Below, piece by piece: positions 1-8,686 of a stretch of 64,000 nt of DNA. The stretch's first letter is position 1; each line of letters begins with the position of its first letter. The stretch spans positions 1,054,001-1,118,000 of the forward strand of contig NZ_AP018222.1 of the NCBI RefSeq assembly GCF_002368035.1, in the 5' to 3' direction. A program made the translations under genes and the position numbers. This DNA comes from Nostoc linckia NIES-25 (GTDB taxonomy: Bacteria > Cyanobacteriota > Cyanobacteriia > Cyanobacteriales > Nostocaceae). The notes beneath the pieces were generated by a model. The model was not told the origin of the DNA. It ran no database searches and saw nothing but the letters and a program-made list of their open reading frames with translations.

Positions 1-437
1 CCGTAAACAAAGATAGCCGGGATATTCATCCGGGCGATCGCAATCATCGCTCCTGGCATATTTTTATCACAGCCACCGATGGCAATGACGCCATCCATAT
101 TTTGACCGTTACAGACGGTTTCAATGGAGTCAGCAATTACTTCTCGCGACACTAGGGAATATTTCATCCCCTCAGTTCCCATAGAAATTCCATCACTAAT
201 AGTAATTGTGCCGAATATTTGCGGCATTGCCCCAGCGAGTCTAATTCCCGCTTCAGCTCTTTGTGCTAGTTGATTAATCCCCATGTTACACGGAGTGATG
301 GTGCTGTAAGCATTAGCCACACCCACAATTGCTTTATTAAAATCTTCATCTCGACAACCTACTCCACGGAGCATAGCGCGATTTGGCGATCGCTGCACCC
401 CTTGTGTGACAACTTTACTTCTAAAATTCTCTGACAT
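1..437 (-). CDS. ilvD: Dihydroxy-acid dehydratase, N-terminal part (cut by window edge)
   Basis: Translates on the minus strand from ATG at 435-437 as MSENFRSKVVTQGVQ, and runs open off the left edge. It contains CDKNMPGAMIAIAR, which fits the IlvD/Edd signature whose Cys binds the Fe-S cluster, and the family stretch TITISDGISMGTEGMKYS. IlvD dehydrates 2,3-dihydroxy-isovalerate and 2,3-dihydroxy-methylvalerate in branched-chain amino-acid synthesis, in the cytoplasm. About 145 of the usual ~560 residues are present. An in-frame ATG five codons upstream (450-452) could also serve. I chose MSENF because other cyanobacterial IlvD proteins, as I remember them, begin this way. Confidence 0.95.
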   Translation of the reverse strand, partial: MSENFRSKVVTQGVQRSPNRAMLRGVGCRDEDFNKAIVGVANAYSTITPCNMGINQLAQRAEAGIRLAGAMPQIFGTITISDGISMGTEGMKYSLVSREVIADSIETVCNGQNMDGVIAIGGCDKNMPGAMIAIARMNIPAIFVY

Positions 438-809
438 TGTTTTTTCGCCCATTACTTTGGCTTCGATAAAATCCCTGTACGAGCATCATAGGTAGGCTTT
501 TTTGAGATGTCCAATATATATTTATTTATATTTGATACTTATAAAATATCAAAAAATCTAACTACGACACCTGCGCTAGTATCATGTCAGGAAAAATATC
601 TATTCAGAAGGCAGCTATACTACCCACCCTTAAAAGAGTGGGATTCTAACAAAGATGTTTTATACCTTGCTGCAAGCAGTCTCGGTATAATTATTTATCC
701 GAACGCGGCTCTAGACCAGAACTAAAGTTTTAATTGTTACTCCTAACCTTCTGCCTTCTGCCCTCAAACTTCTGCCTTTTTCTGTAAAACACCAAACAAT
801 TTGGCAGCA
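438..809. other. Intergenic stretch between divergent ilvD and amylase
   Basis: This must hold both divergent promoters. It is AT-rich, with a short C/T-rich stretch near 745-780 resembling the CTTCTGCC-type short repeats found elsewhere in the window. A 72-codon open frame (507-725) shows no family features, and I do not call it a gene. Confidence 0.5.
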
Positions 810-2192
810 ATGTATTTGATAAAAACTCTCTTGAGTTATGCACTTATAATCTGCATAATTTGTATTTTCCCTATTAAGACATTAGCCGCAGAAAAACCCA
901 CTGCAATTTTTCATGCATTTAATTCACACTACAGTGATATTGAGAAGTTTGTATGTGAAATTGCCAACCAAGGATATTCTCACATTCAAATTTCTCCAGC
1001 CCAAAAGTCTAATCCCGCCCCAGAATGGTGGGCGCGTTATCAACCTGTAGACTACAGCATTATTGAAGGTAGAGGTTCGCTACTCAATTTAAAAAAACTT
1101 ATCGAGCAAGCTCACAGTTGTAATATCAAAGTGATTGCCGACGTTGTTTTCAATCACATGGCTAATTTAGGTAGTGATGAGGATTTTGAAGATTTAACTC
1201 AATTTCCAGGTCTTTCTATGAGTGACTTTAATTCAGATTCAAATCGGTTAGGAAAAAAGCCTTGTAACATTAATTATAGTGATGGCAACAGAAATTCAGA
1301 AATTAATTGTTGGTTAGGTGGACTTCCCGATTTGATATTTACCAGTAACGTTAAAACAATTCAAAAAGCTCATTTAAAAAAATTACTAGATTTAGGAATT
1401 GATGGATTTCGGTTTGATGCTGCCAAGCATATGCCAGCAGATGTTATTAAAGAGTACATCGACTATGTAGATTTATACAGTCAAGGAAAAGCATGGAATT
1501 ATCTTGAGGTAATCACAGATAGCGACACCAGTGCAGAAAATTACAACTGGATTGCTGCTGTTACAGATTTTGTTCTCTATAACTCAATGAAAAATGCCTT
1601 CAGCTTCGGTGGAGATTTGCGATCGCTGCGAGTTCCTACAACCATAAACGATCCCCGTAGCGTCACGTTTGCCAGCAACCATGATACTATCCGCGAGATT
1701 AATTCCAATCCCATCAACCCCTATAGCGATCCTTCTGACTCTTTGCTAGCAACAGCCTATGTCTTGGCAAAAGAAAGCGGCACTCCTTTAATACTGAATA
1801 GGGATAATACAGGTACTTCTTTTATTCAATACGGTGTCAAATTCCGTCAAATTATGCATCAACGAGGAAATCAGGGAAAAAATATTAAAGAAAATGTTTT
1901 AGCAGCCATTGATAGTCCGACTGTATTGCTAATGGAGCGAGGCAATGAAGGATTTTTTGTTGTCAATAAAAGTGAAAATAAGTTTAATATTCCAGTACTC
2001 GACTTAACTTTGACGAATTTAGATGGATGTTATCGGGAACTCCGTAACAATTTTACTGTTGCGATTGAGCGTGGCGATCGCCAGAAAAAATTTATAACTC
2101 GTTGGGGAAGCTGGAATAGAGGCGGTATGGAAGTTGAAAAACGCGATGCACTCTATTTTATTCGAGAACCTTTTAATCAATGTCAAGTTTAG
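810..2192 (+). CDS. Secreted alpha-amylase family (GH13) enzyme
   Basis: A GH13 glycoside hydrolase of 460 residues. The first ~27 residues (MYLIKTLLSYALII... to LAA) form a signal peptide, so the enzyme is exported. The four GH13 regions are visible: DVVFNH (about 111-116), GFRFDAAKH with nucleophile Asp203, LEVI with acid/base Glu233, and FASNHD with Asp292. It should cleave alpha-1,4 glucans. The barrel is followed by a short C-terminal beta domain. An upstream in-frame TTG at 801 would add three residues; ATG at 810, directly before the signal peptide, is more likely. It stands alone, divergent from ilvD, with a stem-loop after the stop. Confidence 0.9.
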   Translation: MYLIKTLLSYALIICIICIFPIKTLAAEKPTAIFHAFNSHYSDIEKFVCEIANQGYSHIQISPAQKSNPAPEWWARYQPVDYSIIEGRGSLLNLKKLIEQAHSCNIKVIADVVFNHMANLGSDEDFEDLTQFPGLSMSDFNSDSNRLGKKPCNINYSDGNRNSEINCWLGGLPDLIFTSNVKTIQKAHLKKLLDLGIDGFRFDAAKHMPADVIKEYIDYVDLYSQGKAWNYLEVITDSDTSAENYNWIAAVTDFVLYNSMKNAFSFGGDLRSLRVPTTINDPRSVTFASNHDTIREINSNPINPYSDPSDSLLATAYVLAKESGTPLILNRDNTGTSFIQYGVKFRQIMHQRGNQGKNIKENVLAAIDSPTVLLMERGNEGFFVVNKSENKFNIPVLDLTLTNLDGCYRELRNNFTVAIERGDRQKKFITRWGSWNRGGMEVEKRDALYFIREPFNQCQV

Positions 2193-2231
2193 GAAAGCTA
2201 AATCCTAAAATTGTATTAGCCTAGCTTTCGT

Positions 2232-2254
2232 GCTTTTGTTGGCGGAACAAAAGC
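2232..2254 (+). terminator. Stem-loop after the amylase gene
   Basis: A perfect 9-bp stem GCTTTTGTT / AACAAAAGC with loop GGCGG, about 40 bases after the amylase stop. A T-run (ATTTTTT) follows 15 bases later rather than directly, so this is a probable but not classic Rho-independent terminator. Confidence 0.45.
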
Positions 2255-2322
2255 GCCAAGGATACAATTTTTTAGTCAAAATATCCCTGATAAAGCTGGG
2301 CGTTTTATTTTTGGGATCTGCC

Positions 2323-2544
2323 TTAGTTAAGTCCCATCATCTGATAAGCCACAAAAGCAGTATCGAATGATTTCATCGCACCTGTGTTTTGTGAGTAGTT
2401 CGGTAAAGTATGGTAATTATTTTCTGGTGCGCTGATAATTGTTTTATTAGTACTGATGTTTGGATGTACTTTCTTATCTACCCCGAACAACAGAGCGATG
2501 TCAGCAATAATATTTCTAGATGTGAGTAATGTAGGAAATTTCAT
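2323..2544 (-). CDS. Small protein of unknown function (73 aa)
   Basis: I do not recognise this protein. The ATG at 2544 is preceded by GAGG four bases upstream, a better start than the one 15 codons further out, so I call MKFPTLLTSRNIIADIAL as the N-terminus. The protein is polar with no transmembrane segment, and ends in a hydrophobic tail (VAYQMMGLN). The short length, and the tail following an Asn/Thr-rich middle, would allow a secreted or modified peptide, but nothing proves this. It lies downstream of the PARG gene on the same strand, about 110 bases away. Confidence 0.5.
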   Translation of the reverse strand: MKFPTLLTSRNIIADIALLFGVDKKVHPNISTNKTIISAPENNYHTLPNYSQNTGAMKSFDTAFVAYQMMGLN

Positions 2545-2652
2545 AGTTCCTCTCATGTTTATTGCTCGATTGTGAAAAAATAACAACAACTGAAATCAGT
2601 TGTTGTAATACTGATGTTGACTTAACAGATCTTTTTTCAATATTTATGCAAT

Positions 2653-3492
2653 TTAACCAGAAAATCGCTTGTAAAACTCTGTAAAAGTACTTTGCTGTTT
2701 ACTATTGTCCAGAACAGAAAAAATCACACTTTTAAATCTGCCCCAAAATTGACCGCCTGGTAATAAGAAATCTGCAAAAATTTGGGCAACTATCGTTGGG
2801 TCATTTTTAAAGACCCCACATCCCCAAGCGCCTAAAATGAGAGCATCGCAACCACACTCAGATGCCAAACTCAAAACTTTTGATGTACGGTTAATAAGAA
2901 CTTCAGGTATTTTTAGGCTTAACTGCTGTTGATTTTTTTGAATCATGCCTGCATTTGGCGCAGGACTGGTAATAAAATCTACAAAATACGGCTGTTCTAA
3001 TAGCGTTCCATCATCGTCTTTAAAAACTGGACAACTCGGAGAATAGATCATCCAGTTTGAGTAAAAAAGCGATTTTTCAGAGCGATGAAAATCATAATAT
3101 TCACGACATTTCAACTGGCTTTTGTAGAGTGCGGAACTTCTTGCTAAACTCTCTTCTTGTGCTTGCGCTCCTTTGAGAAATCCACCCCCTGGATTTTTTG
3201 CTGAAGCAAAATTCAGAACGCCAACTTTTTCAAATTTACCGCTTTTGCCTGTGCGTTCTGCTCCCATCAGCGTTGTTTCATTCCTGACTTCAAATTCAGT
3301 AGCTGAGAAACGAGGAACGCTTTTGAGCGCTTGGGATTCAATTTGAGAAAGCTTGTCCGGACTGTAGCATTTTGTTGAATTCAAACAATGGTGTAATTCA
3401 TGAGCGATATAAACTTGATTGCCATTAGGACAGATGTAGCCACCAATGTTAAGAATTTCTAGGGTATTTTCCGCAATAGCAATTCGTCTCAT
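2653..3492 (-). CDS. Bacterial poly(ADP-ribose) glycohydrolase-like protein (TIGR02452 type)
   Basis: A 279-residue protein of the microbial PARG/macrodomain family. The catalytic signature GGG-X6-8-QEE is intact: Gly102-104, seven residues, then Gln112-Glu113-Glu114 (NPGGGFLKGAQAQEES). Later the LILGAWGCGVFKNDP stretch provides the macrodomain-type loop. The family hydrolyses ADP-ribose from proteins or polymer, so this enzyme probably reverses ADP-ribosylation or handles free ADP-ribose in the cytoplasm. The start is ATG at 3490-3492. No ADP-ribosyltransferase partner is visible nearby, so the substrate is unknown. Confidence 0.85.
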   Translation of the reverse strand: MRRIAIAENTLEILNIGGYICPNGNQVYIAHELHHCLNSTKCYSPDKLSQIESQALKSVPRFSATEFEVRNETTLMGAERTGKSGKFEKVGVLNFASAKNPGGGFLKGAQAQEESLARSSALYKSQLKCREYYDFHRSEKSLFYSNWMIYSPSCPVFKDDDGTLLEQPYFVDFITSPAPNAGMIQKNQQQLSLKIPEVLINRTSKVLSLASECGCDALILGAWGCGVFKNDPTIVAQIFADFLLPGGQFWGRFKSVIFSVLDNSKQQSTFTEFYKRFSG

Positions 3493-3722
3493 TGGTGTTA
3501 TCTTTCTTACTTGTGTCTGATATGCCTTTTAGAGAGGCTGTAGTATTACACTACATTTATAGTACAAAATTGTCAAGTACATACTACAAACTTTGCAATT
3601 TGCCGCAGACATCGGCTGAGAGCCGTTCAATAGACTTCTTGCTTTTATTGGAGAAAAGGGTAATACAAATTCAAAATTCACGTATTATGTGGATTAGACG
3701 CTAAAATATTTGGTTTATTATT

Positions 3723-3751
3723 GTAGAGACGTTGCACTGCAACGTCTCTAC
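3723..3751. repeat. Palindromic repeat GTAGAGACGTTGCA-C-TGCAACGTCTCTAC
   Basis: A perfect 14-bp inverted repeat around one base. A second, less perfect copy (AGAGACGTTG / CAACGTCTCT) is at 60422-60446. It is of the REP-like palindrome class common in Nostocales and could act as a bidirectional terminator. Confidence 0.75.
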
Positions 3752-3825
3752 AGGGCGCACAATCCTTGATATTTCGTTGATTTGGATAATTCACATCAGA
3801 CGTAATTCAGAAAAACTTATCTTGT

Positions 3826-4611
3826 TTAATTTAAATAAATTGTTTGATTGGAATATAAGTATTTCTCGATAGTGACAAAATATATATTTGACTGATTGTT
3901 AAAATGTCGATGATTTAAAACTTCAACTCCTTCAAATTCTAGTTTATTCTTTTGATCTGGGATATATTTTATTAAATAGCCTTGAGAATCTAAAATTCTG
4001 TGAATTGGGTAATCATCAGCAGATGTTTTTTTCAAATATATAGGTATAGCTCTCATGTAACTATTATCTACACCAATTGCTTCAATTATTCGTTTATATG
4101 TTACTACCTTTCCTGATGGAATTTTGACAATAAAATCGAGAAAGCGTTCGTAAGGGTTTTCAGATAATGCTGGAAATTGATCGGTTTTAACCCGTACATT
4201 ACTGCCGATATTAATTGTACCTGAATTGATAATTACGGCTAAAATACCTCTTCGATATTGAATTTTTTTTAAGGAATCAACTAAATGAGCTACGCGCTTA
4301 CATGGTTCGCAATAAAAAGTTAAACGAATAGCAGCGCCATTATCAAAACTTACCAGAGAACCAGGAGTGAAATTTTCAGCTTTTATCCCCGCTATAACAA
4401 TATTCTCTCGGAGTTCCCCTGGTGGAATTGCTAAGTCTACAATATCTTCATATCTAACAACTAAGACTTGCCTGGGACTGATGGGATTAGCATTAATATC
4501 TCCTTCTATTCCATGACCAATTTTTAAGTTTAGTTCTTCAACTTCTCTCATTTTAGAACTATGGTTTTGTTTCTTGAAGAGATATGCGATCGAACCATCA
4601 CTAGTAGACAT
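3826..4611 (-). CDS. MOSC domain fused to an alkyltransferase-like (ATL) domain
   Basis: A 261-residue two-domain protein. Residues ~20-145 look like a MOSC domain (GHGIEGDINA, GELRENIVIAG, then the Cys-containing YCEPCKR at 100-106), a sulfur-carrier fold related to the molybdenum-cofactor sulfurase C-terminus. Residues ~153-232 match the DNA-binding half of O6-methylguanine-DNA methyltransferases: IPSGKVVTYKRI, then YPIHRILDSQGYL. The active-site PCHR is PIHR here (Ile203 for Cys), so it cannot be a methyltransferase. It resembles ATL proteins, which bind O6-alkylguanine and hand it to nucleotide excision repair. The pairing with MOSC is unusual. No operon partner is adjacent. Confidence 0.75.
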   Translation of the reverse strand: MSTSDGSIAYLFKKQNHSSKMREVEELNLKIGHGIEGDINANPISPRQVLVVRYEDIVDLAIPPGELRENIVIAGIKAENFTPGSLVSFDNGAAIRLTFYCEPCKRVAHLVDSLKKIQYRRGILAVIINSGTINIGSNVRVKTDQFPALSENPYERFLDFIVKIPSGKVVTYKRIIEAIGVDNSYMRAIPIYLKKTSADDYPIHRILDSQGYLIKYIPDQKNKLEFEGVEVLNHRHFNNQSNIYFVTIEKYLYSNQTIYLN

Positions 4612-4652
4612 AAATTAATAAGTACGTCAACTTAATTAAACATAAAACAATA

Positions 4653-4737
4653 GTAGGGTGCGTTGTCGCAAAGTGCAACGCACCTCAGTTGATATAGTCT
4701 ATCGAGGTGCCGTACCCTCAGGCATAACACACCCTAC
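4653..4737. repeat. GTAGGGTGCGTT ... ACACCCTAC dispersed repeat
   Basis: Inverted-repeat element beginning GTAGGGTGCGTTG and ending AACACACCCTAC, with an internal TGCAACGCACC arm. A related partial copy (GTAGGGTGTGTTATGCCGCA) lies at 61588-61612. Such elements are frequent in cyanobacterial intergenic DNA. Confidence 0.6.
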
Positions 4738-4838
4738 ATTCATTTACATCTACGTCTTACTTTTTTTAGGTTGAGCTACTTAATTAATATAAAAACCAAC
4801 ATTTTTTTAATATCAATTATATTAATAATTGCAAGAAA

Positions 4839-6287
4839 TTAGCTTGCCAATGGAAACGCAGATGCTAACACCCAACCAAAAAATAAACTACTACCAATGG
4901 CATAACCCCAAGGATTATTAAGCAACCAAAAGCAAAATGAGAAAATAACCATAAATACAGGAAATAATGGTAATAAAAGGTAAATAAAACCGAGTTGTGG
5001 CAAAAAAGCAAGCACTAAAATAAAACCACAAATTAAGGCTGTGCTTTGTCCTAGCCACCACAAAAGTCGCTCACCAAAATTAAGATTTTGCTGTGCCACT
5101 CCAGAAGCTAAAAACCAAGGACAACAAGCAACTGCCAGCATAGGAAAAAGTTGCAAACGTGCCGGAATTAACCACCACTGTAACCATACTACTTGTGCCA
5201 TTGCCCCAAAACCAATCCACAATATGATAAATAAAGTTATGCCAATAACTAAAGCTCTGGGTGATGGCAGTCGTAGTGATGCCATGACAATCAGCCAACT
5301 TAAACCTGCTACCCCAAACCAAATACTAACTGCTCCACCTACTAATACTCCACCCAAGCCATCTATATCGCTTAGCCGATTGATTAGCATTAGTGTACCA
5401 GTAGCTACAAAAGGTGCTACTAATAAACCAATCCAGCTTTTTAACTGTGGTGTTTTGTTATTAATAGGAGGAGTAGCCAAAACAGGAGCGATCGCTCCCA
5501 ACATTGCTAACCACGCCAACAAGTGCAAAAAATACCACAGCATTCGGTAATCTGTATAATTACTCTGGCTGTTTATTTTGAAGGTACTATTAAGCCAATC
5601 TCTAGCAGCCTGATGACTAAAATTGCGAAATAAAATTGTAATATGTTCCGCATTGGGGATAATAAGAAACTTTCTTGCTTTACCTTCAGCAAAATTGGAA
5701 TTTTCTCCACCACCAGCTTGGAGTAAACGCTTTGCATTAGCAACAAATCTACTTTCCCAACTTCCTGCTTGTAATAAAAGGTTTCGAGGAGCATTTGCTG
5801 TAATTGATGCGCCTGTAGGTGAAACTGCTACAGTTGCAGCATAACGCTCGACTCGATCGATGGCGGCAGACATTACAGCACCACTACCCATTGAGTGTCC
5901 CAATACAGCCAAACGAGAGCGATCGACCTCTGGTTGCTCTATAAGTACTTTATATGCAACATTTAAATTCTGCTGGAGTGAATTTTTTTCTAGTGGTTTG
6001 GTGTTAGCAGCATGGCTATCAAAATCCCATAGCATGGTAGCATAACCCGCATGAGCCAAAGTGTAGGCATAACCGAGCATTAATTGTTTGGAGCCTGCAT
6101 AACCATGTGCGATTAATACACCAGGAACATTTTGAGCATTCTTTGGCGCTACATATAATAACGGCACTTGTTGGCGTTCCATCTGGCGTACTATCAGAGA
6201 AGTCTGCACTCTCAGCACACCCCACCATGAAATGACAATTAATACTAATGCGATAACTGCTAAGACTAAACTTCGGCCTTTTTTCAT
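4839..6287 (-). CDS. Alpha/beta hydrolase with C-terminal membrane domain
   Basis: A 482-residue protein. An N-terminal membrane anchor (residues ~6-26) is followed by an alpha/beta hydrolase domain (~40-235) with oxyanion loop HGYAGSK, nucleophile elbow GHSMGSG and a plausible His in NAEHITIL. From ~245 to the end come about seven or eight hydrophobic helices rich in Trp, Leu and Pro. The architecture suggests a membrane-bound esterase or lipase whose catalytic domain sits on one face. The substrate cannot be told from sequence. It lies alone between two intergenic gaps. Several open frames on the other strand are shadows of it. Confidence 0.8.
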   Translation of the reverse strand: MKKGRSLVLAVIALVLIVISWWGVLRVQTSLIVRQMERQQVPLLYVAPKNAQNVPGVLIAHGYAGSKQLMLGYAYTLAHAGYATMLWDFDSHAANTKPLEKNSLQQNLNVAYKVLIEQPEVDRSRLAVLGHSMGSGAVMSAAIDRVERYAATVAVSPTGASITANAPRNLLLQAGSWESRFVANAKRLLQAGGGENSNFAEGKARKFLIIPNAEHITILFRNFSHQAARDWLNSTFKINSQSNYTDYRMLWYFLHLLAWLAMLGAIAPVLATPPINNKTPQLKSWIGLLVAPFVATGTLMLINRLSDIDGLGGVLVGGAVSIWFGVAGLSWLIVMASLRLPSPRALVIGITLFIILWIGFGAMAQVVWLQWWLIPARLQLFPMLAVACCPWFLASGVAQQNLNFGERLLWWLGQSTALICGFILVLAFLPQLGFIYLLLPLFPVFMVIFSFCFWLLNNPWGYAIGSSLFFGWVLASAFPLAS

Positions 6288-6382
6288 ATTTTAACGTTTC
6301 AATAATTCCAAATATTCTGTTTGTTGCATTATCTCAAACATAAATATTTACACAAACTTACTAAAGATATACATAGTTGTGT

Positions 6383-7105
6383 TCAGTCCATTTCGCTAGT
6401 TATATTTTGCAAAATCTCGTTAAAACTTTGTGAAGTCATAGAACTAAATCCCATCGATTCTAAATTTTCAATAGCTGCTTGATAAGCTTCTTGAGTTTCG
6501 TAATGCTCCTCAAAATATTGCTCGTCCGTACACCCATAAAGGATATAGTTTGAGGCAATTTTCTTAAAAAATTGTTGAGATGCTATTAATAATTTTATAC
6601 TATGAAAATAGCCTTCAAGATAACTATAAAAATAGCTAATAAAATAGTTGATTTCTTGACGTGAGAATTCTAGTTCAAAGGGTTCTCGTAAAATTTCGCG
6701 ATCGTAACCTTCTATATCAACTTCCAAAATCCTGTACAAGCTGAAGTAAAGTGTACCGCGATTGTCATATATATCCATTAAATAGAAAAATTTACCTTGA
6801 ATTTTTTCTAGTATTAGTAATACAGGAAAATCAAAAGAACCTTTCCAATCATCAATTAAATCACCGCTTTCACCAAACAAGTGTGTTAGAGCCACAAATA
6901 TTTGAGCTAAGTTAAGCCGCTCTTTATTATTTTGTTCTGATAAATACAATTGCATATAAAATATATAGTCATCTTTAATAGGAAGGCTCTTTTGTCTGAG
7001 CTTTCTAAACTCAGTATCATCTAAACGCCAAAGCTCGTATTTAATTTCTTGACGTTTGAGTTCAACTTTCTTACGTTCTTTAATTTGCTTAACTACTTGT
7101 CTCAT
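6383..7105 (-). CDS. Protein of unknown function (240 aa)
   Basis: I do not recognise a family. The protein starts with a Lys/Arg-rich helix (MRQVVKQIKERKKVELKRQE), and the rest is rich in aromatic and acidic residues with many predicted helices (YFISYFYSYLEGYFHSIK). There is no signal peptide or clear membrane segment. Coding character is good: long open frame, cyanobacterial codon use, no competing frame. It has no close operon partner; the gene on its 3' side starts a new unit on the same strand. Confidence 0.6.
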   Translation of the reverse strand: MRQVVKQIKERKKVELKRQEIKYELWRLDDTEFRKLRQKSLPIKDDYIFYMQLYLSEQNNKERLNLAQIFVALTHLFGESGDLIDDWKGSFDFPVLLILEKIQGKFFYLMDIYDNRGTLYFSLYRILEVDIEGYDREILREPFELEFSRQEINYFISYFYSYLEGYFHSIKLLIASQQFFKKIASNYILYGCTDEQYFEEHYETQEAYQAAIENLESMGFSSMTSQSFNEILQNITSEMD

Positions 7106-7474
7106 ATATTTGAATTGACTTCATAAAAAACATTATAGTATTAATGTACTATTAAGGTGTTTTTACTTCTAGCCTTTTCAAAATGAGCGTTACATAACAG
7201 TCCTAAATCATTCCCGAACAACTATGCGTGCGATCGCATGGTAGACTTATGCTCGTCGTACCTCCAAGGACTACTTGGGAATACTTGGCATTAAAGTAAC
7301 TGTTATGCGATCGCTTGGTTTACTCACACCAAAAATCAGGATAAGCAATATTCCTGTGGTGCAAGAAAATCACTTATTTATCAGAAAAATGGGTTTAAAA
7401 CCTCCCCCTTCTAGGGGGACTTTAAATTAAGTACAGTTTTGCTTTACCATAGTAACTGTAGTTTGGTAATAACA
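7106..7474. other. Gap before tnpB, with possible element left end
   Basis: This holds HIP1-type sites and, at 7403-7419, a 6-bp stem (TCCCCC / GGGGGA, loop TTCTA) set in TTTAAA repeats about 55 bases before the tnpB start. Subterminal hairpins mark the ends of IS200/IS605 elements, so this may be the left end, but I cannot define the exact boundary. Confidence 0.4.
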
Positions 7475-8656
7475 GTGTTAAAAGCCTACAAGTACAGAAT
7501 CTATCCGACTGGTGAGCAATCTATATTGCTTGCAAAGTCGTTTAGATGTGTACGTTGGTTTTACAACTTTGCGCTTAATTTAACCAGTGAAACATATAAA
7601 GCAACGGGTAAAGGATTAAGTCGTAATGACATCATTAATTTGTTACCAACCCTAAAGAAAGAATATAAGTGGTTAACAGAACCACCTTCACAGTGTTTGC
7701 AGCAAGTAGCATTGGATTTGTCTAGTGCATTTTTGAGCTTTTTTGAGAAACGGGCGAAATACCCAAACTTCAAAAAGAAAGGTCAAAAGCAATCTATCCG
7801 CTTTCCTCAACAAGTAAAACTAGACGGTCATTATCTCACTCTACCTAAATTGGGTAAGGTTTACTGCAAGGTATCTCGGCTACCAGAGGGAAAGCTAAAG
7901 ACTGTTACTGTTTCATTAACTCCATCAGGTGAATACTACGCTGCTTGTCTGTACGATGATGGTAAAGATAAACCAGTTCCATCTCTGCGAGACGCTACGC
8001 GAACGTCAGAAGGTAAAGCTATTGGGGTAGATATGGGGATTAATCATTACGCCATCACGTCGGATGGGACTAAGCATGGCAACCCCAAATACTATCGCAA
8101 ATACGAGGCTAAGTTAGCCAAAAAACAAAAACAATTTAGTCGCAAACAGAAAGGTTCTCAGAATCGGAATAAAGCACGAATTAAAGTGGCTTCGGTTCAC
8201 GCAAAAATTACTAGATGCCGTGAGGATTTTCTACATAAACTAAGTCGTAAATTAGTAGACGAAAACCAAGTCATAGTTGTAGAGAATCTAGTAGTTAAAA
8301 ATATGGTCAAGAACCACAACCTAGCTAAATCAATCAGTGATGCTGGTTGGGGTCAATTTTGCACCATGTTGAAGTACAAGTCTGAGTGGGAAGGAAAAAT
8401 CTACATTGAAGTCGATAGGTTTTTCCCTAGTTCAAAGACTTGTAGTAACTGCTTACACCAAGTAGATAGCCTCAATTTAGATATTCGTAGCTGGCAGTGT
8501 CCCAAATGTCAAACGATACATGACAGAGATATTAATGCTGCGGTGAATATCAGAGATGAAGGTTTACGACTTTTGGCGGGAGGGCATCTCGCTACCGCTT
8601 CTGGACAACGTGTAAGACCATCTAAAGGCACTGCTTTTAGAGGCAATGTTGGTTGA
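7475..8656 (+). CDS. tnpB: TnpB RNA-guided nuclease (OrfB)
   Basis: A 393-residue TnpB. The family N-terminus LKAYKYRIYPTGEQ begins at GTG 7475; the frame is open 12 codons further upstream from a TTG, but that extension has no family match. RuvC motifs are present: GVDMGINHYAIT (Asp), VVENLVVKNM (Glu) and HDRDINAAVNI (Asp). The zinc ribbon is CSNC ... CPKC. TnpB is an RNA-guided DNA endonuclease that keeps IS200/IS605 copies in the genome, using an omega RNA from the 3' end of the element. The catalytic residues look intact. A short repeat (7989-8004) has entered the gene just before the first RuvC motif without breaking the frame. Confidence 0.93.
   Translation: MLKAYKYRIYPTGEQSILLAKSFRCVRWFYNFALNLTSETYKATGKGLSRNDIINLLPTLKKEYKWLTEPPSQCLQQVALDLSSAFLSFFEKRAKYPNFKKKGQKQSIRFPQQVKLDGHYLTLPKLGKVYCKVSRLPEGKLKTVTVSLTPSGEYYAACLYDDGKDKPVPSLRDATRTSEGKAIGVDMGINHYAITSDGTKHGNPKYYRKYEAKLAKKQKQFSRKQKGSQNRNKARIKVASVHAKITRCREDFLHKLSRKLVDENQVIVVENLVVKNMVKNHNLAKSISDAGWGQFCTMLKYKSEWEGKIYIEVDRFFPSSKTCSNCLHQVDSLNLDIRSWQCPKCQTIHDRDINAAVNIRDEGLRLLAGGHLATASGQRVRPSKGTAFRGNVG
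7989..8004 (+). repeat. Dispersed repeat GAGACGCTACGCGAAC inside tnpB
   Basis: This 16-mer is identical to the one at 17233-17248, in non-coding DNA. Here it encodes RDATR in frame between the beta domain and the first RuvC motif of TnpB. Confidence 0.7.
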
Positions 8657-8665
8657 AGGAAGAAT

Positions 8666-8686
8666 CTCCGCCCTATAAGGGCGGAG
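8666..8686 (+). ncRNA. Right-end hairpin, likely 3' end of the omega RNA
   Basis: A perfect 8-bp stem CTCCGCCC / GGGCGGAG, loop TATAA, ten bases after the tnpB stop. In IS200/IS605 elements the transcript covering the tnpB 3' end and the right end forms the guide (omega) RNA, and the bases directly after the element act as guide. The hairpin is seen; the RNA role is inferred from the family. It could also terminate transcription for both converging genes. Confidence 0.5.

Noticed and set aside
507..725. 72-codon ORF between ilvD and amylase
   Set aside because: No family features, poor start context and low complexity; it lies in a promoter region.
3492..3704. 70-codon ORF overlapping the PARG start region
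   Set aside because: Overlaps the divergent PARG start and its promoter, with no protein-like pattern.
5041..6228. Several ORFs on both strands inside the alpha/beta hydrolase gene
   Set aside because: Shadow frames of a well-supported gene, with no independent support.
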